A DNA stretch of 64,000 nucleotides, taken from NCBI GenBank assembly GCA_020633975.1, contig JACKCR010000002.1:1178001-1242000 (forward strand). The letters run 5' to 3'. Every line of letters starts with the position of its first letter. Positions within the stretch are counted from its first letter, which is position 1. The stretch comes from Candidatus Eiseniibacteriota bacterium (GTDB lineage: Bacteria > Eisenbacteria > RBG-16-71-46 > CAIMUX01). Position numbers and translations under genes: made by a program. Positions 35,198-43,257 of this stretch are shown here, piece by piece. The notes beneath the pieces were generated by a model. That model had not been told where the DNA came from. It was given only the letters and a program-made list of their open reading frames with translations, and made no database searches.

Positions 35198-35755
35198 TCA
35201 GACCTCGAGGATCTCCTTTTCCTTCTTCGTCAGCAGATCGTCCACCTCGGCCACGTGCTTGTCCGTCAGCTTCTGGATCTCGGCCTGGAGACGACGCGAG
35301 TCGTCCTCGGTGATGGCGCTGTCCTTCTCCTGCTTCTTGACGTCTTCGTTCGCATCGCGGCGGATGTTCCGGATCGAGACCTTCGTCTCCTCACCGATCT
35401 TCTTCGCCTTCTTCACGAACTCCTGGCGACGCTCCTCGGTCAGGGCCGGGATCGGCACCCGGATGAGCTGCCCGTCGTCCGACGGGTTGAGGCCCAGGTC
35501 CGCCTTCTGGACGGCCTTGAGAATCGCCTGCACGAGTCCTTTGTCCCACGGCTGGATGACGAGGAGCCGCGGCTGGGGCGCGGAGATCGAGGCCACCTGC
35601 GACAGCGGCATGGGAGATCCGTATGCGTCCACCGAAACGGGATCGAGCAGGGCCGGCGTAGCCTTCCCCGTCCGGATCGCCGTCAGCTCCTGCTTCAGGG
35701 AGTCGACGCTCTTCTGCATCCGTTCTTCGTGAGCGGCGAGTTGAGGATCGGCCAT
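35198..35755 (-). CDS. frr: Ribosome recycling factor
   Basis: Splits post-termination ribosomes together with EF-G. 185 residues, standard length; the N-terminal SLKQELTAIRTGKATPALLD, PLSQVASISAPQPRLLVIQPWD and NIRRDANEDVKK are the usual signatures, ending with a helical C-terminus. Five bases separate its start from the pyrH stop. The universal rpsB-tsf-pyrH-frr order is kept. Confidence 0.97.
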   Translation of the reverse strand: MADPQLAAHEERMQKSVDSLKQELTAIRTGKATPALLDPVSVDAYGSPMPLSQVASISAPQPRLLVIQPWDKGLVQAILKAVQKADLGLNPSDDGQLIRVPIPALTEERRQEFVKKAKKIGEETKVSIRNIRRDANEDVKKQEKDSAITEDDSRRLQAEIQKLTDKHVAEVDDLLTKKEKEILEV

Positions 35756-35760
35756 TTCCG

Positions 35761-36510
35761 TTACTCCTCCATGACCAGGGTGCCGATCGGCTCGCCCTGG
35801 AGGATTCTCCGGATGTTCCCGGATTGACGTACGTTGAACACCACGATCGGAATGTCGTTTTCCTTACTCAGCGTGATGGCAGTTAGGTCCATGACGCGGA
35901 GATCCTTTTCCAGGACCTCGGCGTGCGTGACCCGCTCGTACCGAACCGCGCTCGGATCCTTCTTCGGATCCGCCGAGTAGACCCCATCGACCTTGGTCGC
36001 CTTGAGAAGGACGTCGCAGCCCGTCTCGACCGCGCGGAGGACGGCGGCCGTGTCGGTCGTGAAGTAGGGGTTGCCGGTTCCTGCCGCGAAGATGACGATC
36101 CGCCCCTTCTCCAGGTGACGGACGGCCCTCCGCCGGATGAACGGCTCGGCCACCTGCTCCATGTCGACTGCGGAAAGGACGCGTGTGAAAAGCCCCAGCC
36201 GCTCCAGGTAGTCCTGAAGGGCCAGGGCGTTGATCACGGTCGCGAGCATTCCCATGTGGTCCGCGGTGATCCGGTCCATACCGTCCGACACCGCGGTCTG
36301 CCCGCGAAAGAAGTTGCCACCCCCCACGACGATCGCGACTTCACACCCCATACCCCGCACCTCCTGAACCTGGTGCGCAATGGAGTGGAGGGTAGCAGGC
36401 TCGAGTCCGAAGCCGGTATCGCCCGCCAGGATCTCGCCGCTCAACTTGATCAGTATCCGGCGCCAGCGAGGCCGGGCAGGCTTGGATAGCGAATCGGATT
36501 CGGAAGACAT
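35761..36510 (-). CDS. pyrH: UMP kinase
   Basis: Phosphorylates UMP to UDP; hexameric amino-acid-kinase fold. 249 residues with [40 protein letters not shown], and [18 protein letters not shown]. The ATG at 36510 shares one base with the tsf stop (TGATG); a GTG one codon earlier is possible. Confidence 0.97.
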   Translation of the reverse strand: MSSESDSLSKPARPRWRRILIKLSGEILAGDTGFGLEPATLHSIAHQVQEVRGMGCEVAIVVGGGNFFRGQTAVSDGMDRITADHMGMLATVINALALQDYLERLGLFTRVLSAVDMEQVAEPFIRRRAVRHLEKGRIVIFAAGTGNPYFTTDTAAVLRAVETGCDVLLKATKVDGVYSADPKKDPSAVRYERVTHAEVLEKDLRVMDLTAITLSKENDIPIVVFNVRQSGNIRRILQGEPIGTLVMEE

Positions 36511-37121
36511 CACTCCGACTCGTTCTCGTAGATCCCGATCTGGAACCGCGTGAACCGACGGATGATCATGTTCTCGCCGAGCTTCGCAGCCACGGCCGTG
36601 AGGAGGTCGGAGACCTTCTTGTCCGGGTCCTTCACGAACGGCTGCTCGAGGAGCACGTTCTCGGCGAAGTACTTCTGGAGACGACCGTCGATCATCTTCT
36701 CCCAGACCGCTTCCGGCTTGCCGGACTGCTTGGCCTGCTCCGTGTAGATCTCGCGCTCCTTGGCGATGATCTCGGCCGGCACGTCTTCACGAGAGACGGA
36801 AACCGGCGCCGCCGCCGCGATGTGGAGGGCGACGTCGTGGCAGAAGTTCTGGAAGTCATCGGTGCGCGCGACGAAGTCGGTCTCGCAGTCCACCTCGAGG
36901 AGAACGCCGACGCGGTTACCGGGGTGGATGTATGCCTCGACCCGGCCCTCGCCCGTGGAACGACCGGAGCGCTTCTCGGCCGCGGCCGCGCCGCGCTTGC
37001 GGAGTTCGTCAACCGCCTTGTGCATATCGCCACCAGCGGCTTCCAGGGCCTTCTTGCAGTCCATGACGCCCGCGCCCGTCTTGTCGCGGAGCTCCTTCAC
37101 CATTTCACTCGAGATCGACAT
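36510..37121 (-). CDS. tsf: Elongation factor Ts
   Basis: GDP/GTP exchange factor for EF-Tu. 203 residues, the short form lacking the long second core domain found in E. coli Ts. N-terminal UBA-like domain [21 protein letters not shown], then [30 protein letters not shown] 37121 is 5 nt after AAGGAG, preferred over the adjacent ATG 37124. Lies 115 bp after rpsB with a GC hairpin between. Confidence 0.96.
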   Translation of the reverse strand: MSISSEMVKELRDKTGAGVMDCKKALEAAGGDMHKAVDELRKRGAAAAEKRSGRSTGEGRVEAYIHPGNRVGVLLEVDCETDFVARTDDFQNFCHDVALHIAAAAPVSVSREDVPAEIIAKEREIYTEQAKQSGKPEAVWEKMIDGRLQKYFAENVLLEQPFVKDPDKKVSDLLTAVAAKLGENMIIRRFTRFQIGIYENESE

Positions 37122-37183
37122 CATTTCTCCTTGGAACTCGGCTCGGCATCCCGCACGGGGGAGCCGTTCGCATCGTCGGCCGA

Positions 37184-37202
37184 GGGGAGCGCCCTGCTCC
37201 CC
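37184..37202 (-). other. GC hairpin between rpsB and tsf
   Basis: GGGGAGC-gccct-GCTCCCC is a perfect 7-bp stem in the 115-bp rpsB-tsf spacer. There is no T-run after it, so it is more likely a partial attenuator or processing site than a full terminator. Confidence 0.4.
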
Positions 37203-37236
37203 CGCCGAAACGTCGGTGATTCGATTGGATCGGAAC

Positions 37237-37977
37237 TTACGCCGGCTGCGCGGCTTCTTGCTGCTCGGCCGAGCTCGAACGCGACTCGGACGTGCCCGCC
37301 GCCTTCGCCTCGATGACCGAGTCGGCCACGAACCGAGCGAAGAGGCGGATCGAACGGATGGCGTCATCGTTACCCGGCATCGCGTGCGTGATCTCGGTTG
37401 GGTCGACGTTCGTATCGACGACGCCGAGAACCGGAATCCCGAGACGGTTGGCCTCGGCCACCGCGATCCTCTCCTTGCGCGTGTCGACCACGAACATGAG
37501 ACCCGGGAGACGGTTCATCTCCTTGATCCCGGAGAAGATCTTCTCGAGCTTCTGACGCTCCTTCTCGAGCCGGGAGACTTCCTTCTTCGAGAGCTTCTCG
37601 AAGGTACCGTCGTCCCGCATCCGCTCGAGGCTGCGGAGGTAGCGGATGCTCATCTTGATCGTCTGGAAGTTCGTGAGCATTCCGCCGAGCCAGCGCTCGG
37701 TGACATGGAAGTTGCCGCAACGCAGGGCCTCTTCCGTCATCACGGCCTGGGCCTGCTTCTTCGTGCCGACGAAGAGGATGGAGTCTCCGGCCTTGGTGAC
37801 CTTGTGGATCACTCCCCGCGCCTGCTGGATCGACTGGAGGGTCTTCTGCAGGTCGAGAATGTGAATCCCGTTCCGCTCGATGAAGATGTACGGCTTCATC
37901 CGCGGGTTCCAACGCCGGGTCTGGTGTCCGAAGTGGACGCCTGCTTCGAGCAGTTCGTGAATCGTAGGAATCGACAT
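37237..37977 (-). CDS. rpsB: Ribosomal protein S2
   Basis: Small-subunit protein uS2. 246 residues: LLEAGVHFGHQTRRWNPRMKPYIF, ILFVGTKKQAQ, RWLGGMLTNFQTIK, PGLMFVVDTRKE and DTNVDPTEI are all canonical. ATG 37977 chosen because it gives MSIPTIHELLEAG. The C-terminus carries a short Ser/Gln/Glu/Ala tail. Its 167-bp leader contains a large imperfect hairpin. Confidence 0.98.
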   Translation of the reverse strand: MSIPTIHELLEAGVHFGHQTRRWNPRMKPYIFIERNGIHILDLQKTLQSIQQARGVIHKVTKAGDSILFVGTKKQAQAVMTEEALRCGNFHVTERWLGGMLTNFQTIKMSIRYLRSLERMRDDGTFEKLSKKEVSRLEKERQKLEKIFSGIKEMNRLPGLMFVVDTRKERIAVAEANRLGIPVLGVVDTNVDPTEITHAMPGNDDAIRSIRLFARFVADSVIEAKAAGTSESRSSSAEQQEAAQPA

Positions 37978-38094
37978 GAGTCTTACGTCTCTCCTCGAGT
38001 AGTTTCTGAACCTCCGCCCCGGGCTCCGCACTCGACGGAGAACCACCCTTGTCGGGGCGTGCGTGATATGTACGGACCGAATGCGCTCATCGGC

Positions 38095-38138
38095 GGGAGT
38101 CGCCTCACTCGCCTATGTAGGCGGGAAGCGGCACTCCC
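38095..38138 (-). promoter_or_regulatory. Large hairpin in the rpsI-rpsB interval (possible S2 leader or terminator)
   Basis: Outer arms GGGAGT (38095-38100) and ACTCCC (38133-38138) enclose an inner perfect stem GCCTA-tg-TAGGC (38111-38122). It begins 6 bp after the rpsI stop and ends about 120 bp before rpsB. No T-run follows, so either factor-assisted termination or a ribosomal-protein leader for S2 autoregulation would fit. Confidence 0.35.
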
Positions 38139-38144
38139 GAACCA

Positions 38145-38540
38145 CTAACGCTTCGAGAACTGGAAGCGCTTGCGAGCTCCGGGCTGTCCGTACTTCTTCC
38201 GTTCCTTCATCCGCGGGTCACGCGTGAGAAGGCTTTCCTTGTCCAGCGCGCTCTTGAGCGCCAGGTCGTACTCCTTGAGCGCACGTGCGATTCCGAGGGA
38301 AACCGCACCGGCCTGACCAGCGACTCCGCCGCCGTCGACCCGCGCCGTGATATCGACCTTGCTGTCCATCTCCGTGACCACGAGCGGGCGGTTGGCCTGG
38401 AGCACGAGCACTTCACGAGCGAAGTACTCCTCCAGCGGCCGGCCGTTGACGAGCTTCTTGCCCGACCCCGGCATGATCCGCACGCGCGCGACCGATGACT
38501 TCCGCCGCCCCGTACCGAGGTAGGCCGTCTTCGTCGCCAT
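38145..38540 (-). CDS. rpsI: Ribosomal protein S9
   Basis: uS9, 131 residues: YLGTGRRKSSVARVRIMPGSG at the start, GGVAGQAGAVSLGIARAL in the middle, and the basic C-terminal tail ending RKRFQFSKR, which reaches the P-site tRNA. It follows rplM by 62 bp and shares its promoter. Confidence 0.98.
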   Translation of the reverse strand: MATKTAYLGTGRRKSSVARVRIMPGSGKKLVNGRPLEEYFAREVLVLQANRPLVVTEMDSKVDITARVDGGGVAGQAGAVSLGIARALKEYDLALKSALDKESLLTRDPRMKERKKYGQPGARKRFQFSKR

Positions 38541-38602
38541 CCTAGAATTGCCCTCCAGTCTCTAACTGTTTCGTGCGGCCGTGACTCCACGACCGCGCTC
38601 TC

Positions 38603-39064
38603 TCACTCAGCCGCAGGAACCGCCTTGCCACCCTTGCCGAGTTCATACGGCACCGGCTGCTGGGCTTCCTGCTTGTGCTCGGGTCCGTCGTAGACCTTCA
38701 GCTTGCGAAGCATCTGACGACCGAGCGGTCCCTTCGGGAGCATCCCCTTCACCGCATCACGAATCACCTCGCCCGGCTCCTTCTGGAGACGGACCGACAA
38801 CGTAGTCGTCCGCGCGCCGCCCGGGTAGCCGGTGTGCCGGAAGTAGTACTTGTCTTCCAACTTCCGACCGGTGACCCGAATGCGGGACGCGTTCACGACG
38901 ACGACGTGATCGCCGGTGTCGAGATACGGCACGTACATGGGGTTGTGCTTGCCCCGAAGGAGATACGCGACCTCGCTGGCAAGGCGACCCAACGTCTCCC
39001 CATCGGCATCGACGAGGAACCAACGACGTTGGACGTCCTTCGCCTTCGTGGCGTAGGTGCTCAT
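38603..39064 (-). CDS. rplM: Ribosomal protein L13
   Basis: uL13, 153 residues: RRWFLVDADGETLGRLASEVA, HVVVVNASRIRVTGRK, and VKGMLPKGPLGRQMLRKLKVYDGPEH. ATG 39064 has AAGGAG 6 nt upstream; a slightly longer frame from 39079 would place the start before the Shine-Dalgarno. First gene of the rplM-rpsI unit, with a very good promoter 49 bp upstream. Confidence 0.98.
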   Translation of the reverse strand: MSTYATKAKDVQRRWFLVDADGETLGRLASEVAYLLRGKHNPMYVPYLDTGDHVVVVNASRIRVTGRKLEDKYYFRHTGYPGGARTTTLSVRLQKEPGEVIRDAVKGMLPKGPLGRQMLRKLKVYDGPEHKQEAQQPVPYELGKGGKAVPAAE

Positions 39065-39112
39065 CTCCGACTCCTTCATATTTCGCAGTTCGTACCAGGA
39101 CGCAAAGTTGCG

Positions 39113-39141
39113 AGACTAGAACTCTCGCCTCGTCCTGTCAA
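39113..39141 (-). promoter_or_regulatory. Sigma70 promoter of rplM-rpsI
   Basis: Minus strand TTGACA (39141-39136), exactly 17 bp, then TAGTCT (39118-39113), a near-consensus housekeeping promoter, with the start of rplM about 50 bp downstream. It shows what the vegetative promoter of this organism looks like. Confidence 0.75.
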
Positions 39142-39223
39142 GGGATCAAGGGAAGGCATCTTACAGGATCTGGGCCTGGCCGGTCGAGCCCCAGTTCGAC
39201 CTTCCTCCGTTCGGCAGACTGCA

Positions 39224-40489
39224 CTACCGGGCCCCCGCTCGGGGTCGGCGCCTGGGAAGAGGACCACCGAACACGAGTTCGTCATACACCTGGTGGAGAT
39301 CCTTCAGCATCCGCTCGGCGGAGAACTCCCTAGCTCGGAACCGGCCCGCCTCGCCGAACCGACGCCGCAGCACTTCGCTTCCGACCAACTCCCGGACCCG
39401 GTTGGCCGCCCGCTCCACATCTCCAACTGGGAAGACAAACCCCTCGGTGCCGTCCCTCACGGCTTCCGCGTTCCCGTCGACAGCCGAACACACGATCGGC
39501 ACGCCGGTGGCCATCGCCTGCGGAAGGGTCCGGGGCAGCCCCTCCCAACGGCTCGGGAGCACGAAGGCATCGAGGGCCGCAAAATAGCGGTGGGCGTCGT
39601 GCCGAAGGCCGGTCAGAACGATCCGCCGCCCCGCCTCCTCCGACCGAACCGCGTCTTCCACCTCGGGTCGGTCCGGTCCGTCCCCGACGATCAGCCCCCA
39701 GGTCGACGGTTGGTCACGGAGTGCCCCGAGAAGGATCTGAACGAGTTCCAGCGGCGCCTTTTGAGGCGAAAGCCGGGTCACCGCGCCGACCAACACCGCG
39801 TCTTGCGGGATCGCCCACTCCTCTCGGACCTCGCGCCGAGCGATCGGGTCCGGATGGAACCGGTCCAGTTCGATCCCGGAACGCACGACCCGATACTGCT
39901 CGGCCCGGCCGATCCCCGCCGCCAGCCCTTTCTGCACATCGCGCTCGGACACGCAGATCAGCCGGTCCGTGTGCGCGGCTTCCCGTCGCTCCAGCGCCCT
40001 GTAGAAGGACTGTAGCCAGGCCGGCTGTGCGTCATGGAACGGCCAGCCGTGGACGGTGTGCACGATCGCCACGCCCTCCAGCTTTCGGGCGGCCCGCCTC
40101 CCCAAGACTCCGGCCTTGGAGGAGTGGGTGTGAACGACCTCATAAGCGAACCGAAGGTCTGCCGACTCGCCGGGAACCCGAGCCCCCTGCCGCAACCGCC
40201 GTACCAGCCAGGAGAAGGCCGCGAGATCGCGGATCGGGTCGATCTGCCGAACGAGCGACGGAACGATTTCAGTGCGGACCCCGCGGACGACCGCGTCTTC
40301 CCAGATCGAACCCTCGGGGCCGGCTTCGGGACCGGCGAACACGTCGGTCGGGTAGTTTCCCTCCCGCCCCCCCACACCCTCCGCGGAGAGGATTACAGTC
40401 TCCTGCGCGCCGCCGAGAATGAGGCGCGTAATGACTGCCGCGACCGGGAATCGCATCGGGTCCGAACTGACTCGCCGACGGCCTCTCAT
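39224..40489 (-). CDS. GT4-family glycosyltransferase
   Basis: Probably adds a sugar to a lipid-linked or exopolysaccharide precursor. About 421 residues in GT-B fold: N-terminal ITRLILGGAQETVILSAEG, VHTHSSKAGVLGRRAAR, HTVHGWPFHD, and the C-terminal donor site VGDGPDRPEVE, LPSRWEGLPRTLPQAMATGVPIV with the conserved Glu. ATG 40489 overlaps the mtnA stop (ATGA); an internal ATG at 40456 is the alternative. Last gene of the recJ-to-GT4 run. Acceptor unknown. Confidence 0.85.
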   Translation of the reverse strand: MRGRRRVSSDPMRFPVAAVITRLILGGAQETVILSAEGVGGREGNYPTDVFAGPEAGPEGSIWEDAVVRGVRTEIVPSLVRQIDPIRDLAAFSWLVRRLRQGARVPGESADLRFAYEVVHTHSSKAGVLGRRAARKLEGVAIVHTVHGWPFHDAQPAWLQSFYRALERREAAHTDRLICVSERDVQKGLAAGIGRAEQYRVVRSGIELDRFHPDPIARREVREEWAIPQDAVLVGAVTRLSPQKAPLELVQILLGALRDQPSTWGLIVGDGPDRPEVEDAVRSEEAGRRIVLTGLRHDAHRYFAALDAFVLPSRWEGLPRTLPQAMATGVPIVCSAVDGNAEAVRDGTEGFVFPVGDVERAANRVRELVGSEVLRRRFGEAGRFRAREFSAERMLKDLHQVYDELVFGGPLPRRRPRAGAR

Positions 40490-41502
40490 GGAGCGAACGG
40501 CGGCCGCTCCACGCCTCGTTCCGTGATCCAGCCCTCGATGAGGTGGGCTGGGGTGACGTCGAACGCCGGGTTGTAGACCGGAGCGTCGGTGGGCGTCGAC
40601 GCGGCGCCACGGAACATGCGCACTTCGTCCGCGATGCGCTCTTCGATCGGGATCTCCTCACCCGAGCCGATCGAGAGATCGAACGAGCTCCGCGGAGCGA
40701 CAACGTAGAAAGGAACCCCGTGGGCCTTCGCGGCGAGCGCGAGTGCGTAGGTGCCGATCTTGTTCGCCGTATCGCCGTTCGCAGCGATCCGGTCGGCGCC
40801 GACCAACGCGGCGTCGAACGGGAAGCGCGACAGCGCAAACGCGGCAGCTCCGTCGCACTGCACTACGTACGGGACACCGGCTCTCTGGAGTTCCCAAGAG
40901 TTCAGTCGCGCCCCTTGAAGGAGCGGGCGCGTCTCGTCGACATGGACGTAGAACTTCCGTCCGAGCCGAGCCCCCGCCAGGACGACGCCGAGTGCGGTCC
41001 CTCCCCCTGCCGTGGCGAGGCCACCGGTGTTGCAGTGCGTCACGACACGCGCGGGATCCGGCAGAACGGAGAGACCGTGCTCGGCCATCCGGCGGGAGAG
41101 TTCGAGGTCCTCCTCGCGGATCCGCTCCGCCTCCTCGAGCGCGCGTACCTTCCGCTCTTCGGGAGACCCCCCACTCTTCGCAAAGCTCCAGGTCCGGTCG
41201 ACGGCCCAGGCTAGATTGACCGCCGTGGGGCGTGCGTCGGCCAACGCCCGACACTCGGAATCTACGCGGGCGAGATGGGCCGCAGCGTCCTCCCCGGGGC
41301 GAGGCTCGGCCGCGAGGACTACGCCATACGCGCCGGCGACGCCGATCGCAGGAGCGCCGCGCACCGCGAGCCGCGCGATCGCGTCGATCAGCACCGATGT
41401 GTCGCGAATGTCGAGGTAGATCTCCTCGTGGGGAAGGCGCGTCTGGTCGATCAGCCGAACCGCCCCATCGTTCCACTCCACCGTTCGGAGTTCCGTGCTC
41501 AT
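40486..41502 (-). CDS. mtnA: S-methyl-5-thioribose-1-phosphate isomerase
   Basis: Methionine salvage aldose-ketose isomerase. 338 residues with the catalytic Cys in THCNTGGLATAGGGTALG and the catalytic Asp in GADRIAANGDTANKIGTY, plus VRGAPAIGVAGAYG. No other salvage gene (mtnP, mtnK, mtnB) is nearby, so it may act on another ribose-1-phosphate derivative or complete a scattered pathway. It follows maf by 19 bp. Confidence 0.93.
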   Translation of the reverse strand: MSTELRTVEWNDGAVRLIDQTRLPHEEIYLDIRDTSVLIDAIARLAVRGAPAIGVAGAYGVVLAAEPRPGEDAAAHLARVDSECRALADARPTAVNLAWAVDRTWSFAKSGGSPEERKVRALEEAERIREEDLELSRRMAEHGLSVLPDPARVVTHCNTGGLATAGGGTALGVVLAGARLGRKFYVHVDETRPLLQGARLNSWELQRAGVPYVVQCDGAAAFALSRFPFDAALVGADRIAANGDTANKIGTYALALAAKAHGVPFYVVAPRSSFDLSIGSGEEIPIEERIADEVRMFRGAASTPTDAPVYNPAFDVTPAHLIEGWITERGVERPPFAP

Positions 41503-41521
41503 CCCATCCCTCTCCTACCAC

Positions 41522-42151
41522 CTACCTCGCTTCGTCGGCCTCGAGGCGCAAACAGAGTGCCCGCAGCGCCGCGAGCGGCAGTCCCATTACGTTGAAGTAG
41601 TCGCCTTCGATGTGCGGGACGAACAGTCCGCCGAACCCTTGGATCCCGTACGCGCCGGCCTTGTCCATCGGCTCGTTCGTTTCGATGTAGGCATCGCGTG
41701 TCTCCGCGTCCCCGAGATCGATGTGGACGCGTGACCTCTCCGCATGGGTGAGGATCCGGTCGTCATGGAGCCGATGCAGCGCGATTCCGGTCCAGACGTC
41801 GTGCCAGCGACCACTGATCTTGCCCAACAGCCGAGCCGCGTCCGCCTTGTCGACCGGCTTCTCCAGTACCTCATCCCCCAGGACGACGACGGTGTCGGCG
41901 GCCAGGACGACGTACGCACCACCCTCCTCCGCTGCGCTCCGTGCCGCGGCGAGCTTCCGACGCGACAGCCGGACCACATAGTCCTCCGGCGCTTCACCCG
42001 GTTCGAGATCCCCTTCCAGCACGTCCACGTCGACGCAGAAGTGCGGCACCTCGAGCCGGCCCAGCAGTTCGCGACGCCTGGGAGACTTGGAAGCGAGCGC
42101 GATCGGGCCTCGCGCGAGACCGAGAAGCCTCAAGCCCAACTCTTCCCTCAC
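41522..42151 (-). CDS. maf: Maf-like nucleoside triphosphate pyrophosphatase
   Basis: House-cleaning dTTP/UTP (YhdE-type) pyrophosphatase. 209 residues: [43 protein letters not shown], and the Arg/Gln set that marks YhdE-like members. GTG 42151 overlaps the dtd stop (GTGA); the frame is open much further up, but only as the shadow of dtd. Confidence 0.9.
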   Translation of the reverse strand: MREELGLRLLGLARGPIALASKSPRRRELLGRLEVPHFCVDVDVLEGDLEPGEAPEDYVVRLSRRKLAAARSAAEEGGAYVVLAADTVVVLGDEVLEKPVDKADAARLLGKISGRWHDVWTGIALHRLHDDRILTHAERSRVHIDLGDAETRDAYIETNEPMDKAGAYGIQGFGGLFVPHIEGDYFNVMGLPLAALRALCLRLEADEAR

Positions 42152-42627
42152 GCCCCACCCTTCCGCTTCCGCTGCTCGCTCGAGTCGAGAAGCAACGTGA
42201 CCGGACCATCGTTGACCAAGTCGACCTCCATCATCGCTTGGAAGACACCGGTCCCCACGGCGAGGCCGCGCCCGCGCAACTCTTCGACGAACCGTTGGTA
42301 GAGTGGATCTGCCTTCTCCGGTGGAGCAGCGCCGATGAAGCTCGGCCGCCGTCCCTTCGCGCAGTCCCCGAACAAGGTGAACTGGGACACGGCGAGGACG
42401 GAGCCGCCGACATCGAGAACGCTCCGGTTCATCTTGCCTTCGTCGTCCCGGAAGATGCGGAGCTCGGCACACTTCCGCGCCATCCACTCCGCGTCGGCTT
42501 CGTCGTCCTCGTGCCCGACGCCGAGGAGGACGACGAGGCCGTGTCCGATCTCGCCCGACGTGCGGAGCCCGCCCTCTTCGGCCACTCGAACCGACGCGCG
42601 CGCGACGCGCTGTACGACCGCGAGCAT
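42148..42627 (-). CDS. dtd: D-aminoacyl-tRNA deacylase
   Basis: Removes D-amino acids and glycine wrongly attached to tRNA. 159 residues: [15 protein letters not shown] start, the [17 protein letters not shown] motif, and [12 protein letters not shown] near the C-terminus with the cross-subunit Pro. It begins one base after the beta-barrel gene ends and overlaps maf by 4 nt. Confidence 0.95.
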   Translation of the reverse strand: MLAVVQRVARASVRVAEEGGLRTSGEIGHGLVVLLGVGHEDDEADAEWMARKCAELRIFRDDEGKMNRSVLDVGGSVLAVSQFTLFGDCAKGRRPSFIGAAPPEKADPLYQRFVEELRGRGLAVGTGVFQAMMEVDLVNDGPVTLLLDSSEQRKRKGGA

Positions 42628-43257
42628 CTAGGGCAGCCGGATGTTGAGACCGACGTAGCCCGCGAATCCGTCGCGGTCGAGGTCCCCTTCGACCCGCCGA
42701 TACCGACCTTCTCCGAAGACCTCGAAGGTGGACCCGAGGCCGAGCCCCACTCCGGCGAGGCCGTGCCACTCGAGGTCGGAGGAGCTACCGTCGAGTTCGT
42801 TCTGGATGTCGTCGTGCGCGTCCTGTAGCGCCTGGACGAGCTGGTCTTCGTCGAGCTCGGTGAGATGCACGCCGACCCCGCCGCCCACGTAGAAGCCGAG
42901 GAGTCCGGGCGGCAAGAGCTCCGCCCGGAGAGACGTGTAGAGCGCGAGATCCTGCCAGTCCACCTTGCCGCGCGATGCGTCGTCCAATCCATCGCGAGTG
43001 AGTTCGAGTTCGCTCGACGAGCCCTCGCCGGCGATCTGGAACGCGAGGCGATCTGCGAGGAAGGGGAAGATGACGTGGAAGCCGAAGAGGGCGACGTCTC
43101 CCTTCTCGAGGTCGAGGTCGTAGAGCGTTCCGTCCATCTCGGAGTAGCCGGCGCGCACACCGAGACGTGCGTTCGACGCGGCAGCGTCCGCGGTGGGCTG
43201 CAGAAGAAGCGCCACGAACGCAATGATCGAAGCCATCCCTGGTCTCACGAAACTCAC
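42628..43257 (-). CDS. Small outer-membrane beta-barrel-like protein
   Basis: 209 residues. Signal peptide (VALLLQPTADA), then alternating amphipathic strands (RLGVRAGYSEMDG, VALFGFHVIFPF, GFYVGGGVGVHLT, GFAGYVGLNIRL) ending without a stop-transfer helix, the pattern of an OmpW/OmpA-size barrel of about eight strands. An acidic, helical-looking segment (DEDQLVQALQDAHDDIQNELDG) forms a long loop. GTG 43257 overlaps the rel stop (GTGA). Its place between rel and dtd is unusual; role unknown. Confidence 0.7.
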   Translation of the reverse strand: MSFVRPGMASIIAFVALLLQPTADAAASNARLGVRAGYSEMDGTLYDLDLEKGDVALFGFHVIFPFLADRLAFQIAGEGSSSELELTRDGLDDASRGKVDWQDLALYTSLRAELLPPGLLGFYVGGGVGVHLTELDEDQLVQALQDAHDDIQNELDGSSSDLEWHGLAGVGLGLGSTFEVFGEGRYRRVEGDLDRDGFAGYVGLNIRLP

